Positions 52,801 through 61,980 of a stretch of DNA of 64,000 nucleotides are shown here, piece by piece. Origin of the DNA: Litoditis marina (lineage: Eukaryota; Nematoda; Chromadorea; Rhabditida; Rhabditidae); contig CAXIWQ010000260.1 of the NCBI GenBank assembly GCA_964036275.1, forward strand, positions 1-64,000. Reading direction: 5' to 3'. The position numbers were made by a program, and so were the translations under genes. How positions within the stretch are numbered: position 1 is the first letter of the stretch; each line of letters begins with the position of its first letter. The notes under the pieces are model-generated. The model made no database searches. It worked only from the letters and a program-made list of their open reading frames with translations, and had not been told where the DNA came from.

Positions 52801-55800
52801 AAATAATTGAGTGGCGGTGCTAACCAAAAACACCCCCAAGTTGACGTGAATGGAGTTGCGATTTTCGCCCTACGTGAGATTTAGTATTCAAACTTGGTAT
52901 TTTTGAACTCCTCTCATGTGTAGAAACTTAAAAATGTTCATCTTATTTGCATAAGTTGAAACAGTCCCGAAATAATTGAGTGGCGGTGCTAACCAAAAAC
53001 ACCCCCAAGTTGACGTGAATGGAGTTGCGATTTTCGCCCTACGTGAGATTTAGTATTCAAACTTTGTATTTTTGAACTCCCCTCATGTGTAGAAACTCAA
53101 AAATGTTCATCTTATTAGCATAAGTTGAAACAGTCCCGAAATAATTGAGTGGCGGTGCTAACCAAAAACACCCCCAAATTGACGTGAATGGAGTTGCGAT
53201 TTTTGCCCTACGTGAGAATTAGTGTTCAAACTTGGTATTTTTGAACTCCTCTCATGTGTAGAAACTCAAAAATGTTCATCTTATTAGCATAAGTTGAAAC
53301 AGTCCTGAAATAATTGAGTGGCGGTGCTTACCGAAAACACCCCAAGTTGACGTGAATGGAGTTGCGATTTTCGCCCTACGTGAGATTTAGTATTCAAACT
53401 TGGTATTTTTGAACTCCTCTCATGTGTAGAAACTCAAAAATGTTCATCTTATTTGTATAAGTTGAAACAGTCCCGAAATAATTGAGTGGCGGTGCTAACC
53501 AAAAACACCCCAAGTTGACGTGAATGGAGTTGCGATTTTCGCCGTACGTGAGATTTAGTATTCAAACTTGGTATTTTTGAACTCCTCTCATGTGTAGAAA
53601 CTTAAAAATGTTCATCTTATTTGTATAAGTTGAAACAGTCCCGAAATAATTGAGTGGCCGTGCTAACCAAAAACACTCCCAAATTGACGTGAATGGAGTT
53701 GCGATTTTTGCCCTACGTGAGATTTAGTGTTCAAACTTGGTATTTTTGAACTCCTCTCATGTGTAGAAACTCAAAAATGTTCATCTTATTAGCATAAGTT
53801 GAAACAGTATTGAAATAATTGAGTGGCGGTGCTAACCAAAAACACCCCCAAATTGACGTGAATGGAGTTGCGATTTTCGCCGTACGTGAGATTTAGTATT
53901 CAAACTTGGTATTTTTGAACTCCTCTCATGTGTAGAAACTTAAAAATGTTCATCTTATTTGTATAATTTGAAACAGTCCCGAAATAATTGAGTGGCCGTG
54001 CTAACCAAAAACACCCCCAAGTTGACGTGAATGGAGTTGCGATTTTCGCCCTACGTGGGATTTAGTGTTCAAACTTGGTGTTTTTGAACTCCTCTCATGT
54101 GTAGAAACTCAAAAATGTTCATCTTATTCGCATAAGTTGAAACAGTCCCGAAATAATTGAGTGGCCGTGCTAACCAAAAACACCCCCAAGTTGACGTGAA
54201 TGGAGTTGCGATTTTCGCCCTACGTGAGATTTAGTATTCAAACTTGGTATTTTTGAACTCCTCTCATGTGTAGAAACTTAAAAATGTTCATCTTTTTTGT
54301 ATAAGTTGAAACAGTCCCGAAATAATTGAGTGGCGGTGCTAACCAAAAACACCCCCAAATTGACGTGAATGGAGTTGCGATTTTCGCCCTACGTGAGATT
54401 TAGTATTCAAACGTGGTATTTTTGAACTCCTCTCATGTGTAGAAACTTAAAAATGTTCATATTATCTGTATAAGTTGAAACAGTCCCGAAATAATTGAGT
54501 GGCGGTGCTAACCAAAAACACCCCCAAGTTGACGTGAATGGAGTTGCGATTTTCGCCCTACGTGAGATTTAGTATTCAAACTTGGTATTTTTGAACTCCT
54601 CTCCTGTGTAGAAACTTAAAAATGTTCATCTTATTTGCATAAGTTGAAACAGTCCCGAAATAATTGAGTGGCGGTGCTAACCAAAAACACCCCCAAGTTG
54701 ACGTGAATGGAGTTGCGATTTCCGCCCTACGTGAGATTTAGTATTCAAACTTGGTATTTTTGAACTCCTCTCATGTGTAGAAACTTGAAAATGTTCATCT
54801 TATCTGTATAAGTTGAAACAGTCCCGAAATAATTGAGTGGCGGTGCTAACCAAAAACACCCCAAGTTGACGTGAATGGAGTTGCGATTTTCGCCCTACGT
54901 GAGATTTAGTATTCAAACTTGGTATTTTTGAACTCCTCTCATGTGTAGAAACTTAAAAATGTTCATCTTATTTGCATAAGTTGAAACAGTCCCGAAATAA
55001 TTGAGTGGCGGTGCTAACCAAAAACACCCCCAAGTCCAAGTTGACGTGAATGGAGTTGCGATTTTCGCCGTACGTGAGATTAAGTATTCAAACTTGGTAT
55101 TTTTGAACTCCTCTCATGTGTAGAAACTTAAAATGTTCATCTTATTTGTATAAGTTGAAACAGTCCCGAAATAATTGAGTGGCCGTGCTAACCAAAAACA
55201 CCCCCAAGTTGACGTGAATGGAGTTGCGATTTTCGCCCTACGTGGGATTTAGTGTTCAAACTTGGTGTTTTTGAACTCATCTCATGTGTAGAAACTCAAA
55301 AATGTTCATCTTATTTGCATAAGTTGAAACAGTCCCGAAATAATTGAGTGGCCGTGCTAACCAAAAACACCCCCAAGTTGACGTGAATGGAGTTGCGATT
55401 TTCGCCCTACGTGAGATTTAGTATTCAAACTTGGTATTTTTGAACTCCTCTCATGTGTAGAAACTTAAAAATGTTCATCTTATTTGTATAAGTTGAAACA
55501 GTCCCGAAATAATTGAGTGGCCGTGCTAACCAAAAACACCCCCAAGTTGACGTGAATGGAGTCGCGATTTTCGCCCTACGTGGGATTTAGTGTTCAAACT
55601 TGGTGTTTTTGAACTCCTCTCATGTGTAGAAACTCAAAAATGTTCATCTTATTTGCATAAGTTGAAACAGTCCCGAAATAATTGAGTGGCCGTGCTAACC
55701 AAAAACACCCCCAAGTTGACGTGAATGGAGTTGCGATTTTCGCCCTACGTGAGATTTAGTATTCAAACTTGGTATTTTTGAACTCCTCTCATGTGTAGAA

Positions 55801-56692
55801 ACTTAAAAATGTTCATCTTATTTGTATAAGTTGAAACAGTCCCGAAATAATTGAGTGGCGGTGCTAACCAAAAACACCCCCAAATTGACGTGAATGGAGT
55901 TGCGATTTTTGCCCTACGTGAGATTTAGTATTCAAACTTGGTATTTTTGAACTCCTCTCATGTGTAGAAACTTAAAAATGTTCATCTTATTTGCATAAGT
56001 TGAAACAGTCCCGAAATAATTGAGTGGCGGTGCTAACCAAAAACACCCCCAAGTTGACGTGAATGGAGTTGCGATTTTCGCCCTACGTGAGATTTAGTAT
56101 TCAAACTTGGTATTTTGAACTCCTCTCATGTGTAGAAACTCAAAAATGTTCATCTTATTTGCATAAGTTGAAACAGTCCCGAAATAATTGAGTGGCGGTG
56201 CTAACCAAAAACACCCCCAAATTGACGTGAATGGAGTTGCGATTTTTGCCCTACGTGAGATTTAGTGTTCAAACTTGGTATTTTTGAACTCCCCTCATGT
56301 GTAGAAACTCAAAAATGTTCGTCTTATTAGCATAAGTTGAAACAGTCCCGAAATAATTGAGTGGCGGTGCTAACCAAAAACACCCCAAGTTGACGTGAAT
56401 GGAGTTGCGATTTTCGCCCTACGTGGGATTTAGTATTCAAACTTGGTATTTTTGAACTCCTCTCATGTGTAGAAACTTAAAAATGTTCATCTTATTTGCA
56501 TAAGTTGAAACAGTCCCGAAATAATTGAGTGGCCGTGCCGTGCTAACCAAAAACACCCCCAAGTTGACGTGAATGGAGTTGCGATTTTCGCACTACGTGG
56601 GATTTAGTGTTCAAACTTGGTATTTTTGAACTTCTCTCATGTGTAGAAACTCAAAAATGTTCATCTTATCTCCATAAAAAGGTTAATCGAAC

Positions 56693-56703
56693 AAAAACAA
56701 AAA
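56693..56703 (-). terminator. Pol III-type T-run terminator (copy 1)
   Basis: Two runs of five T on the minus strand (plus-strand AAAAA at 56693-56697 and 56699-56703) start a few bases after the tRNA-like 3' end. Every other unit has a single T5 in the same place (ATCATTTTTGTG), as expected of a Pol III unit. Confidence 0.55.
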
Positions 56704-56717
56704 TGATGTCCGTGAAA

Positions 56718-56728
56718 GGATTCGAACC
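56718..56728 (-). promoter_or_regulatory. Pol III B box (copy 1)
   Basis: On the minus strand GGTTCGAATCC is an exact match to the B-box consensus GGTTCGANTCC. In all the other complete units the central G is replaced (GGTTCTAATCC), so copy 1 has the best promoter although it lies at the edge of the array. Confidence 0.7.
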
Positions 56729-56760
56729 CTAGGTCTACTGGACTGTAGAGCGCTGCTCTG

Positions 56761-56772
56761 CCGGCTGAGCCA
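56761..56772 (-). promoter_or_regulatory. Pol III A box (copy 1)
   Basis: On the minus strand TGGCTCAGCCGG matches the A-box consensus TRGCNNARYNGG at every fixed position. All later units keep TGGCTCAGTCGG, which also matches fully. Confidence 0.7.
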
Positions 56773-57001
56773 AATGGTCACGAAGAAAGAAAGAAATGGA
56801 CGGCGGCACACGTGCACTGCCCGAAATCAAGGATTGATGACGGCTTCTGAGAGAATGCTTACTAACCAAACTTGTAACGCAGTTTTTGTATTTCAAACAT
56901 CAACTTAGTGTGAATATATTAAAATATTTCGAAAAAGCAATTGTGTTAATGTGTAGAGATCCTGACTCCATAAAAGGTTGATCCAACAAACACAAAAATG
57001 A

Positions 57002-57074
57002 TGTTCGTGAAGGGATTAGAACCCTCTGCCTACTGGACTGTAGGGTGCTGCTCTGCCGACTGAGCCAAATGGTC
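57002..57074 (-). pseudogene. tRNA-like unit, copy 2
   Basis: Same architecture as copy 1, with A box TGGCTCAGTCGG and a one-base-altered B box (GGTTCTAATCC). The flanking stem TTCGTGA/TCACGAA is now perfect over 7 bp, but it leaves 7 nt instead of 2 before the D stem. T5 lies at 56994-56998. The anticodon-stem sequence is unpaired. Confidence 0.55.
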
Positions 57075-57292
57075 ACGAAAAAGAAAGAAATGGACGGCGG
57101 CACACGTGCGCTGCCCGAAATCAAGGATTGATCACGGTCTCTGAGAGAATGCTTACTAACCAAACTTGTAACGCAGTTTTTGTATTTCAAACATCAACTT
57201 AGTGTGAACATATTAAAATATTTCGAAAAGCAATTGTGTTAATGTGTAGAGATCCTGACTCCATAAAAGGTTAATCCAACACACAAAAATGA

Positions 57293-57365
57293 TGTTCGTG
57301 AAGGGATTAGAACCCTCGGCCTACTGGACTGTGGGGTGCTGCTCTGCCGACTGAGCCAAATGGTC
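57293..57365 (-). pseudogene. tRNA-like unit, copy 3
   Basis: Matches copy 2 closely (A box intact, B box GGTTCTAATCC, T5 downstream). It differs in the anticodon-loop region (plus-strand ACTGTGGGGTGC against ACTGTAGGGTGC). Confidence 0.55.
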
Positions 57366-57585
57366 ACGAAGAAAGAAAGAAATAGACGGCGACACACGTG
57401 CGCTGCCCGAAATCAAGGATTGATCACGGTTTCTGAGAGAATGCTTACTAACCAAACTTGTAACGCAGTTTTTGTATTTCAAACATCAACTTAGTGTGAA
57501 TATATTAAAATATTTCGAAAAAGCAATTGTGTTAATGTGTAGAGATCCTGACTCCATAAAAGGTTAACCCAACACACAAAAATGA

Positions 57586-57619
57586 TGTTCGTGAAGGGAT
57601 TAGAACCCTCGGCCTACTG
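57586..57619 (-). pseudogene. tRNA-like unit 4, 3' part (split by transposon)
   Basis: Holds the T arm and 3' end of a tRNA-like unit, cut at the transposon's left end. The missing 5' part is at 62014-62054. The two pieces add up to 75 nt, which is 73 plus the duplicated TG. Confidence 0.8.
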
Positions 57620-57652
57620 CTCTGAAACTATATGTCTACCAGATTTGCAGGC
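57620..57652. repeat. Left terminal inverted repeat of 4.4-kb element
   Basis: Begins CTCTGAAACTATATGTCTAC and continues to CAGATTTGC. It is the inverted partner of 61981-62013, with mismatches at positions 10, 13 and 20 of the first 29. A TG lies immediately outside. Confidence 0.88.
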
Positions 57653-58500
57653 AAAATACCATGACAAATTGATACATTGCGTTTTGGTATCATTTTTCCT
57701 GGCAAATCTGCCAGCAAACTGGAGGTCGCAAATCTACCAGCAAATCATTGACGCGTGGCAATTGAAATTTACCAGAAAACTTGTCGCACTTTTCGAAACC
57801 AATTTTATTTTAGAAAACCATAAACACAACATATTTATTATAACAATAACATATTAGTACAAACGCCAACAATGATATTCATGCCGGAAAGTTTTGAAAA
57901 TCTTGCGAGAAATGAATAACAAACTAAACATGACATAAAATGACCAGAAGAAGCAAATATCGACAGAAAATTATTTAGAAAAATGACAATTGTTACCGGT
58001 AAACAGAGTAATTTGACTAGGTTGTGACTATCGCTGGAACCAAAAACTTGTCTGAGACACATGAATCAATTAAGAAAAGAAGTGGTGAATTCAACAAAAA
58101 ACGTGAATTCAACAAAAATAGACTAATTTTCGGGTTTTCGGTGAGAAAGTAGTCCATTTCTCAATTTTTCTGTCAATTCGAACAACTTTACTGCAGTATA
58201 CATGATATATTTCCCTTTAATTTTAGAAGAAAATACTAAGCAAACGAACTGTTCATTCAAGAATCCAGTGAAAGAATCCCGATCAGTCGTGAGTTTCGTA
58301 TTCTCTTCTGTCGGGGATTAGCCTATACATAGAATGCACATACAATAAGGAAAAAGGAAATTACACGTACAGTATAGAAAAGAACTAACTGAACTTTGAA
58401 AAATATAACGATAATCCCGAAAATTACCAACAAGTATTCAGTCCGGAGAAATTCCAACAGAGGAAAAAAGATGAGGCAAGAGGCCTGAAGTCGCATCTTG
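57653..58500. other. Left interior of the 4.4-kb element, no gene supported
   Basis: The first ~130 bp carries sub-terminal repeats (GGCAAATCTGCCAGC, GCAAATCTACCAGC, AAATTTACCAG). The rest is AT-rich and has no convincing exon. A frame at 57582-57857 crosses the transposon boundary and a minus frame at 57838-58062 has no domain, so both are left out. A TTTATT near 57832 could be a minus-strand poly(A) signal for the gene upstream, but it is far from the last exon. Confidence 0.4.
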
Positions 58501-58533
58501 TCACAGGTCCGAGTCAGCCTTTTTTGAAATCAT
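58501..58533 (-). CDS. Candidate last exon (E) of the minus-strand gene
   Basis: A strong acceptor (TTCATTACAG, minus strand) precedes ATGATTTCAAAAAAGGCTG and a TGA stop, giving MISKKADSDL in the phase-0 frame that exon D requires. The D-E intron would be about 1.2 kb and would contain the nested 368-bp element. The short length and single-site evidence make this tentative. Confidence 0.3.
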   Translation of the reverse strand: MISKKADSDL

Positions 58534-58776
58534 CTGTAATGAACACAGTTACAAAGCAAAAAAGATGTAAATGTAAAATGTGAAATGGCATCCACTTATT
58601 GAAATTAGGCGACACAGTGTTTTCCCGATTATATCCCGTAAACTTGAAAGATTACATAGGAATCACTCGAGAAGAGCAGGGACAAGTGATTATTTCGCAT
58701 TCAACGCTTGCGAAACTTCTGCCTTGGTATAAATCGTAATTTGCTGAGATATCGACATCCACATTCTTAATCAACA
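58534..58776. other. Intron-like AT-rich sequence
   Basis: Nothing recognisable. It lies between candidate exon E and the nested GC-run element. Confidence 0.3.
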
Positions 58777-58784
58777 TGATCGCG

Positions 58785-59152
58785 GGGAACATTGACTTTT
58801 TACCCCCCACCTTTCTGAATTTGTATTGCGTTTGGGGAATTGTAGTTTGACCCCCCCACCGGAGGGGTGATAATTCAATTTATCACCTGTAATACAAAAG
58901 TTTGAGGGTGGGGGGTAAAAAGTAAACATTTCCGGTATTGAAGTTCAGCCCCCCACTCGTTGAAGTTTGACCCCCCACCATTGAAGTTCTACCCCCCGCC
59001 GACCCAGGTGGGGGGGTAAATAGTAAATGCCGAAGTTGATATTTGACCCTCCCCCCCCCCTCTCCTAGATTTTCAGGTTTTAGCTTGGGTGGGGGGTTGA
59101 AGTGCTACGAGGGGGACCCAACTAAAGTGGGGGGCGATACTTCAATTTTCCC
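58785..59152. mobile_element. 368-bp GC-run inverted-repeat element (hAT-like MITE?)
   Basis: Perfect 8-bp direct repeats TGATCGCG flank it (58777-58784 and 59153-59160). The ends are inverted repeats: left GGGAACATTGAC...CCCCCCAC, and the reverse complement of the right end GGGAAAATTGAAG...CCCCCCAC, about 20 of 26 matching. An 8-bp duplication is typical of hAT elements. The interior alternates runs of six to ten C and of five to seven G, including a short tandem of TTGAAGTT(T/C)...CCCCCC(A/G)CC three times near 58937-59000. G-quadruplex formation is possible on both strands. The outer boundary could shift by a few bases, because a hAT-like CAGGG start would overlap the direct repeat. Confidence 0.65.
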
Positions 59153-59703
59153 TGATCGCGGTGTGCGAAAATCAAACTACGAGTTTAGAGTTTGACTCAA
59201 GTTCTACAGCCTACTTGACACTTGACATTACAGTACCTAAAGCGCATAACAAAACTCTGATAACCAGACTCGATACTTGAACTAGCACAGTATCTGGTTA
59301 TCTAACCAACAAATCTAACACTAACCAGGTAACCAAGTTGGTTACCTTGGTTAGCTGGTTAGCGTGAGGCTTAGGCTAAGGATTGAGTGACTTGTATAAT
59401 AACCTTAATTATAAAGGTTTTAGGTACAAGAACAAAACAGTTTTGTATGTTACAGGAATAAAGTCAGTCGTTTGTGATATTTTCCGGTAAACGAATAGAA
59501 CTGGCATAAAAACGAAAGCCAACTAGGCAAAGGCAACCCCTATTAAATTATTGAAAACGGGTTACTTATTATTGCCAGTATCGGGATAATCCACCTATTT
59601 CTGCTAGAAACCGACGAATTTCAAGCAAATCGATTGAAAAACGTGTTTATTTCTGTTGAATCCATCCCTTACCCTTACTGATGTGTAGGTGTCATTGCCC
59701 AAG
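59153..59703. other. AT-rich sequence with inverted repeats, no gene
   Basis: Contains a 34-bp hairpin (59321-59354) and a smaller palindrome TGGTTA-TC-TAACCA at 59295-59308. No exon was supported. Confidence 0.4.
59321..59354. other. Imperfect hairpin (CTAACCAGGTAACCAA)
   Basis: CTAACCAGGTAACCAA, a G, then TTGGTTACCTTGGTTAG: 16-bp complementary arms with a single extra T in the right arm. The flanking sequence repeats TGGTTAG/CTAACCA motifs. Confidence 0.7.
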
Positions 59704-59736
59704 TTAGACCATGGTCACTATGGATAACAAACCAAC

Positions 59737-59826
59737 CTCTCTCTTTTCATCCACTCGGGTCTCACTTTTTGGAGTAGTGACGTAGCCATCTGGCATCAGA
59801 CCCTCGGCTGCCTTCCACTCTGTCCC
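59737..59826 (-). CDS. Exon D of an unrecognised multi-exon gene
   Basis: The acceptor ACATTTTGCAG and donor GAG|GTTGGT (minus strand) enclose exactly 30 codons, beginning GTEWKAAEGLMPDGY and ending DEKRE, open and in phase 0. Exon C ends in phase 0, so the two join. A larger unspliced frame (59704-60000) starts at an ATG upstream and reads through this segment. It contains a GTATGT donor 55 bp before this acceptor, but splicing there would shift into a stop, so I prefer the C-to-D junction. The product is hydrophilic with no domain recognised. Confidence 0.45.
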
Positions 59827-60022
59827 CTGCAAAATGTAAGAATTTAATGAGAGAAAAACGACTTTGAGAGAATGGACATACTCCGTCCAACGTGGCCAAT
59901 TTTTGACGAATTCAGACGATGGGTGAGTGTCGTCAGTTGATTCCACGAGTTGAATGTATTCGTTTGAATTTTGAATCATAGGAACGGAACATGGGCTCAT
60001 TCTAATACTATCATTTTATTAC

Positions 60023-60153
60023 AGTATTATTTTGACATTCCGCGCTAAGTCTATCTATCCCGTTCTCAAAGTCCGAAGCATCGTAGTTTCTGAGTAACAG
60101 AGACCGTTCTGAAAAAATCGGTGTTTCTGTTCCGATACGCCAGGATAACTGTT
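60023..60153 (-). CDS. Exon C of the unrecognised multi-exon gene
   Basis: The acceptor GACTTACAG precedes AACAGTTATCC. The segment is two bases plus 43 open codons, reading QLSWRIGTETPIFSERS and then RNYDASDFENGIDRLS, and ends at ACT|GTAATA. Without splicing, the frame stops seven codons after... the donor region (VIK then stop). Its phase (two bases first) exactly fits exon B, which ends with one base, and the junction codon becomes CAA. The amino-acid composition is unlike chance AT-rich translation. Confidence 0.48.
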
Positions 60154-60724
60154 CTGTAAGTCATGTAACTCGTAGTATAATTGGAAATGTTTTTGTTTCT
60201 CCTTCTTGCTTGAAGAGCCTTCTTTCTGAATGTGTTAAACTGATGTTTTACACGCCATAAACTATATACATCGGTTGCCCTCACGAATTTTTAATCGACA
60301 GGCCGTCGGCACAGTGAATCCCAAAAAATTCGTTGGCAGATCTTACGAAAAGATCTTATCAGCAGTAAGTTGGCACGCGTTAAGTTCAACTATCAACAAA
60401 ATACGTTGCCAGTGCTTAAAAACCGTGAAACTCTTAAGAGTAAGTTGGCATGCGTCAAATTCAACAAAATGTGGTGGCAGGCCCACAATTACGTAAAATT
60501 TCCTAGTACAATGACACGCGTTTGTATCAACAATAAAACGTTAAACGTTGACATTCCTTACACCTACGTGAAACTCATTGTCACTTAAGTTCAACAAAAT
60601 ACGTTGGCAGTTCTCACGGAAAAGTATACAAAATGTAAAACTGCTAGGCGCCGCAGGCGTCTAGTCAAGTACGCAGTATATACCAAGCAGACAATGGAAT
60701 AGAACTAAACTACAAAACACTCAC
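60154..60724. other. Candidate intron B-C containing a degenerate tandem repeat
   Basis: It starts GTGAGTG on the minus strand and ends TTACAG. Two plus-strand frames and one minus-strand frame here are shadows of the tandem repeat or of exon C. Confidence 0.4.
60300..60625. repeat. Degenerate ~65-75-bp tandem repeat
   Basis: The motif (T)GGCACGCGT...TTCAACA...AAAAT...GTTGGCAG recurs with core positions near 60306, 60371, 60446, 60512 and 60579, spaced 65, 75, 66 and 67 bp. The copies are strongly diverged, so this is an old repeat. Confidence 0.5.
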
Positions 60725-60815
60725 GTTTACTCCTCTCGTTGAAGGCCTGCAACTGTGAAGTGAAGTCCGGACGAGAATCAGAGCATCTCACCAGCCTATT
60801 CGCGTGCCGTCTAGC
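60725..60815 (-). CDS. Exon B of the unrecognised multi-exon gene
   Basis: A TAATTCCAG acceptor and a near-consensus donor (AAAC|GTGAGTG) on the minus strand enclose 30 open codons plus one base, reading ARRHANRLVRCSDSRPD and then QLQAFNERSK. The peptide is basic and hydrophilic. It joins exon C in frame. Within a transposon this could be part of a transposase-associated protein or a captured host gene. I see no DDE/D or zinc-finger signature here. Confidence 0.48.
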
Positions 60816-61194
60816 CTGGAATTAATAGGCATACATCACAAAATAACGTAGTTTTTGTTGTCATAACATGATCCCAGTGCACGACTGATTACGAAGGAAT
60901 ATGAGAGTTGAATGAGATGAATACAACACCGTCTTAGGTTTTTAGTTTCTACTCCTGTCTGTAAAGCGCCCTTTTGGGTAACTGGAAAACAATTCATACG
61001 TCAGAATATTCACTGACACATATGATTTCAAGAATTCAATAGACAATGACAAAATAACTGACAGTAACTGGTTGTTTTCGACAGTCAGACCGACCATTGC
61101 GCATGTTAGCACCCAGTTTTGGCTGAACGAGCCATATTTATCTTTTATCTGAGAAACCCTTTCGTGAGGAAATATACTAGAAAGTAGTACCAAC
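60816..61194. other. Candidate intron A-B
   Basis: No other exon was resolved. A minus-strand open frame (60942-61322) extends exon A into this stretch, but its 3' half reads as low-information sequence. Confidence 0.3.
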
Positions 61195-61305
61195 CTTGTC
61201 TTGTTAGGAGGGCATTGGAGGCCTTGCGGAGTTGCGGATACCAGACTGATCATAACCGGGCAGCGCTGACACTCGACAGTACGGCAGAATGTAACCCGGA
61301 ACAAC
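61195..61305 (-). CDS. Candidate exon A of the unrecognised gene (donor uncertain)
   Basis: The acceptor GTCTGCTCTAG starts it, and possible donors are AAG|GTTGGT (exon end 61195) and CTG|GTATCC (exon end 61242). Only the shorter form (61242-61305) gives a frame that enters exon B in phase 0. That frame reads LFRVTFCRTVECQRCPVMISL and has a CxxC pair. The longer form would meet a stop in exon B. No initiating exon was found upstream, so the gene is partial or decayed. Confidence 0.3.
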
Positions 61306-61980
61306 CTAGAGCAGACAAACATAAAAACTACATACAGAGAGAGAGACAGAGATAAAACACATCAGATTATTGAGGAAACCAGCTCATTACAAAATGTGTA
61401 CATTTAGAGAACAACTGACTGAAAACGTTGTTGCAAAATGCGTTCTTTTGAAATAGAAAACGGAGTGAAGGTTCCGGTGGTGCAAACTTATAAAGTTCGC
61501 CTAATTTTGAGAAAGGCAAAACCTTTTTTACGAAAAAGTAGAATACCTTATGGAGTAAAAGTCAAATATGATTATTAAAAAATTTAAACTATGTGACAAC
61601 ATACAATCCGAAAACCTTTTTTAATACTTTAATTAACCACTTTAATTTCAAATCTGTGTAAAATTTATTCAAAAACGTAAATAACAAACGAATTTTTCAT
61701 TTTCGAGTGAAGGGACAACTCAATTACTAAAAAAGATTGCCCGACCTCACTACAACATCAAAGTTCAAATTATGAATTGAAATTACATTATGTGACACAA
61801 TAAAACAATAATAAACATACTTGAATTAAATTTTTGAAAAGTGGCGGCGTCTTTAAAAACAACGCTCGCGCCAGTGAATTAAGTGCGCCAGGTAACCCAG
61901 CGCAGGTGCATTCTCGGTGTAGTTGCAAATTTGCTAGACAAAACAGACATGGACGCAAATTTACCAGATTTTTCGACTTT
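61306..61980. other. Right interior of the 4.4-kb element, no gene supported
   Basis: AT-rich from 61320 to about 61840, with a short AGAGAG microsatellite near 61336. It is followed by a GC-richer stretch (61840-61915) and sub-terminal repeats (GCAAATTTGCTAGAC, GCAAATTTACCAG). Frames reported across 61788-62171 span the transposon end and are not genes. Confidence 0.4.

Larger units (their letters stand above)
19542..56669. repeat. 169-bp satellite, array 2 (about 220 monomers)
   Basis: The same 169-bp satellite, in the same orientation and phase as array 1, runs from the transposon's right edge to the junction with the ~293-bp repeat. Variant monomers recur in groups. One lacks four bases (CTTATCATAAG for CTTATTAGCATAAG), one has a duplicated block (CCCAAGTCCAAGTTGACG), one reads AAGGTGAAACAG with GAAATATTTGAG, and one reads CAGTATTGAAA. 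A 7-bp duplication (GAGTGGTGAGTGG) near 45010 and a 6-bp one (GTGGCCGTGCCGTG) near 56533 are single events. No gene or other insertion was seen within it. Confidence 0.97.
56707..56779 (-). tRNA. tRNA-like gene, copy 1 (intact B box; probable pseudo-tRNA)
   Basis: Read on the minus strand, this has canonical tRNA spacing over 73 nt: D stem GCTC/GAGC perfectly paired, D loop with GG, a 7-nt anticodon-loop position (CTACAGT, anticodon position ACA), a 5-nt variable region, a T arm with loop TTCGAAT, and discriminator A. The anticodon stem hardly pairs and the 7-bp acceptor pairs at only 4 positions, so a charged tRNA is unlikely. The best closing stem lies slightly outside (TTCGTGA with TCACGGA, one mismatch). 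The A box and B box are consensus, and T-runs follow within 10 nt. It is most likely a tRNA-derived Pol III unit or pseudogene. Confidence 0.45.
56670..57619. repeat. ~293-bp tandem repeat with tRNA-like unit, array 1 (3.2 copies)
   Basis: Units start CTCCATAAAA at 56670, 56966, 57259 and 57552, with spacings of 296, 293 and 293 bp. The first unit, next to the satellite, is the most diverged. Each unit holds a minus-strand tRNA-like sequence, a short AAGAAAGAAAGAAA run, a conserved non-coding body, and TGTGTAGAGATCCTGA at the end. The fourth unit is cut at 57619 inside its tRNA-like part by the 4.4-kb transposon, and the array resumes at 62014. Confidence 0.95.

Noticed and set aside
56707..56779. 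Functional tRNA (the opposite strand reads GGACTGTAGA, like a tRNA-Tyr anticodon arm)
   Set aside because: The A box, B box and T-run are all on the minus strand, so the plus-strand resemblance is accidental. On the minus strand the anticodon stem does not pair.
56900..57190. 96-codon minus-strand frame
   Set aside because: It lies across the ~293-bp repeat and its tRNA-like part. Similar frames arise in other units, and it has no independent support.
57582..57857. 91-codon plus frame
   Set aside because: It begins in the tRNA-like repeat and runs through the transposon's left end and sub-terminal repeats.
59704..60000. Unspliced 98-codon minus frame with a 55-bp GTATGT...TTGCAG intron
   Set aside because: The intron looks good, but using it brings the downstream exon into a frame that stops after 10 codons. 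Joining exon C to D keeps the frame open. It is noted as an alternative only.
60066..60588. Small frames on both strands (72-73 codons)
   Set aside because: They overlap exon C or the degenerate tandem repeat in other frames, and no coding signs were found.
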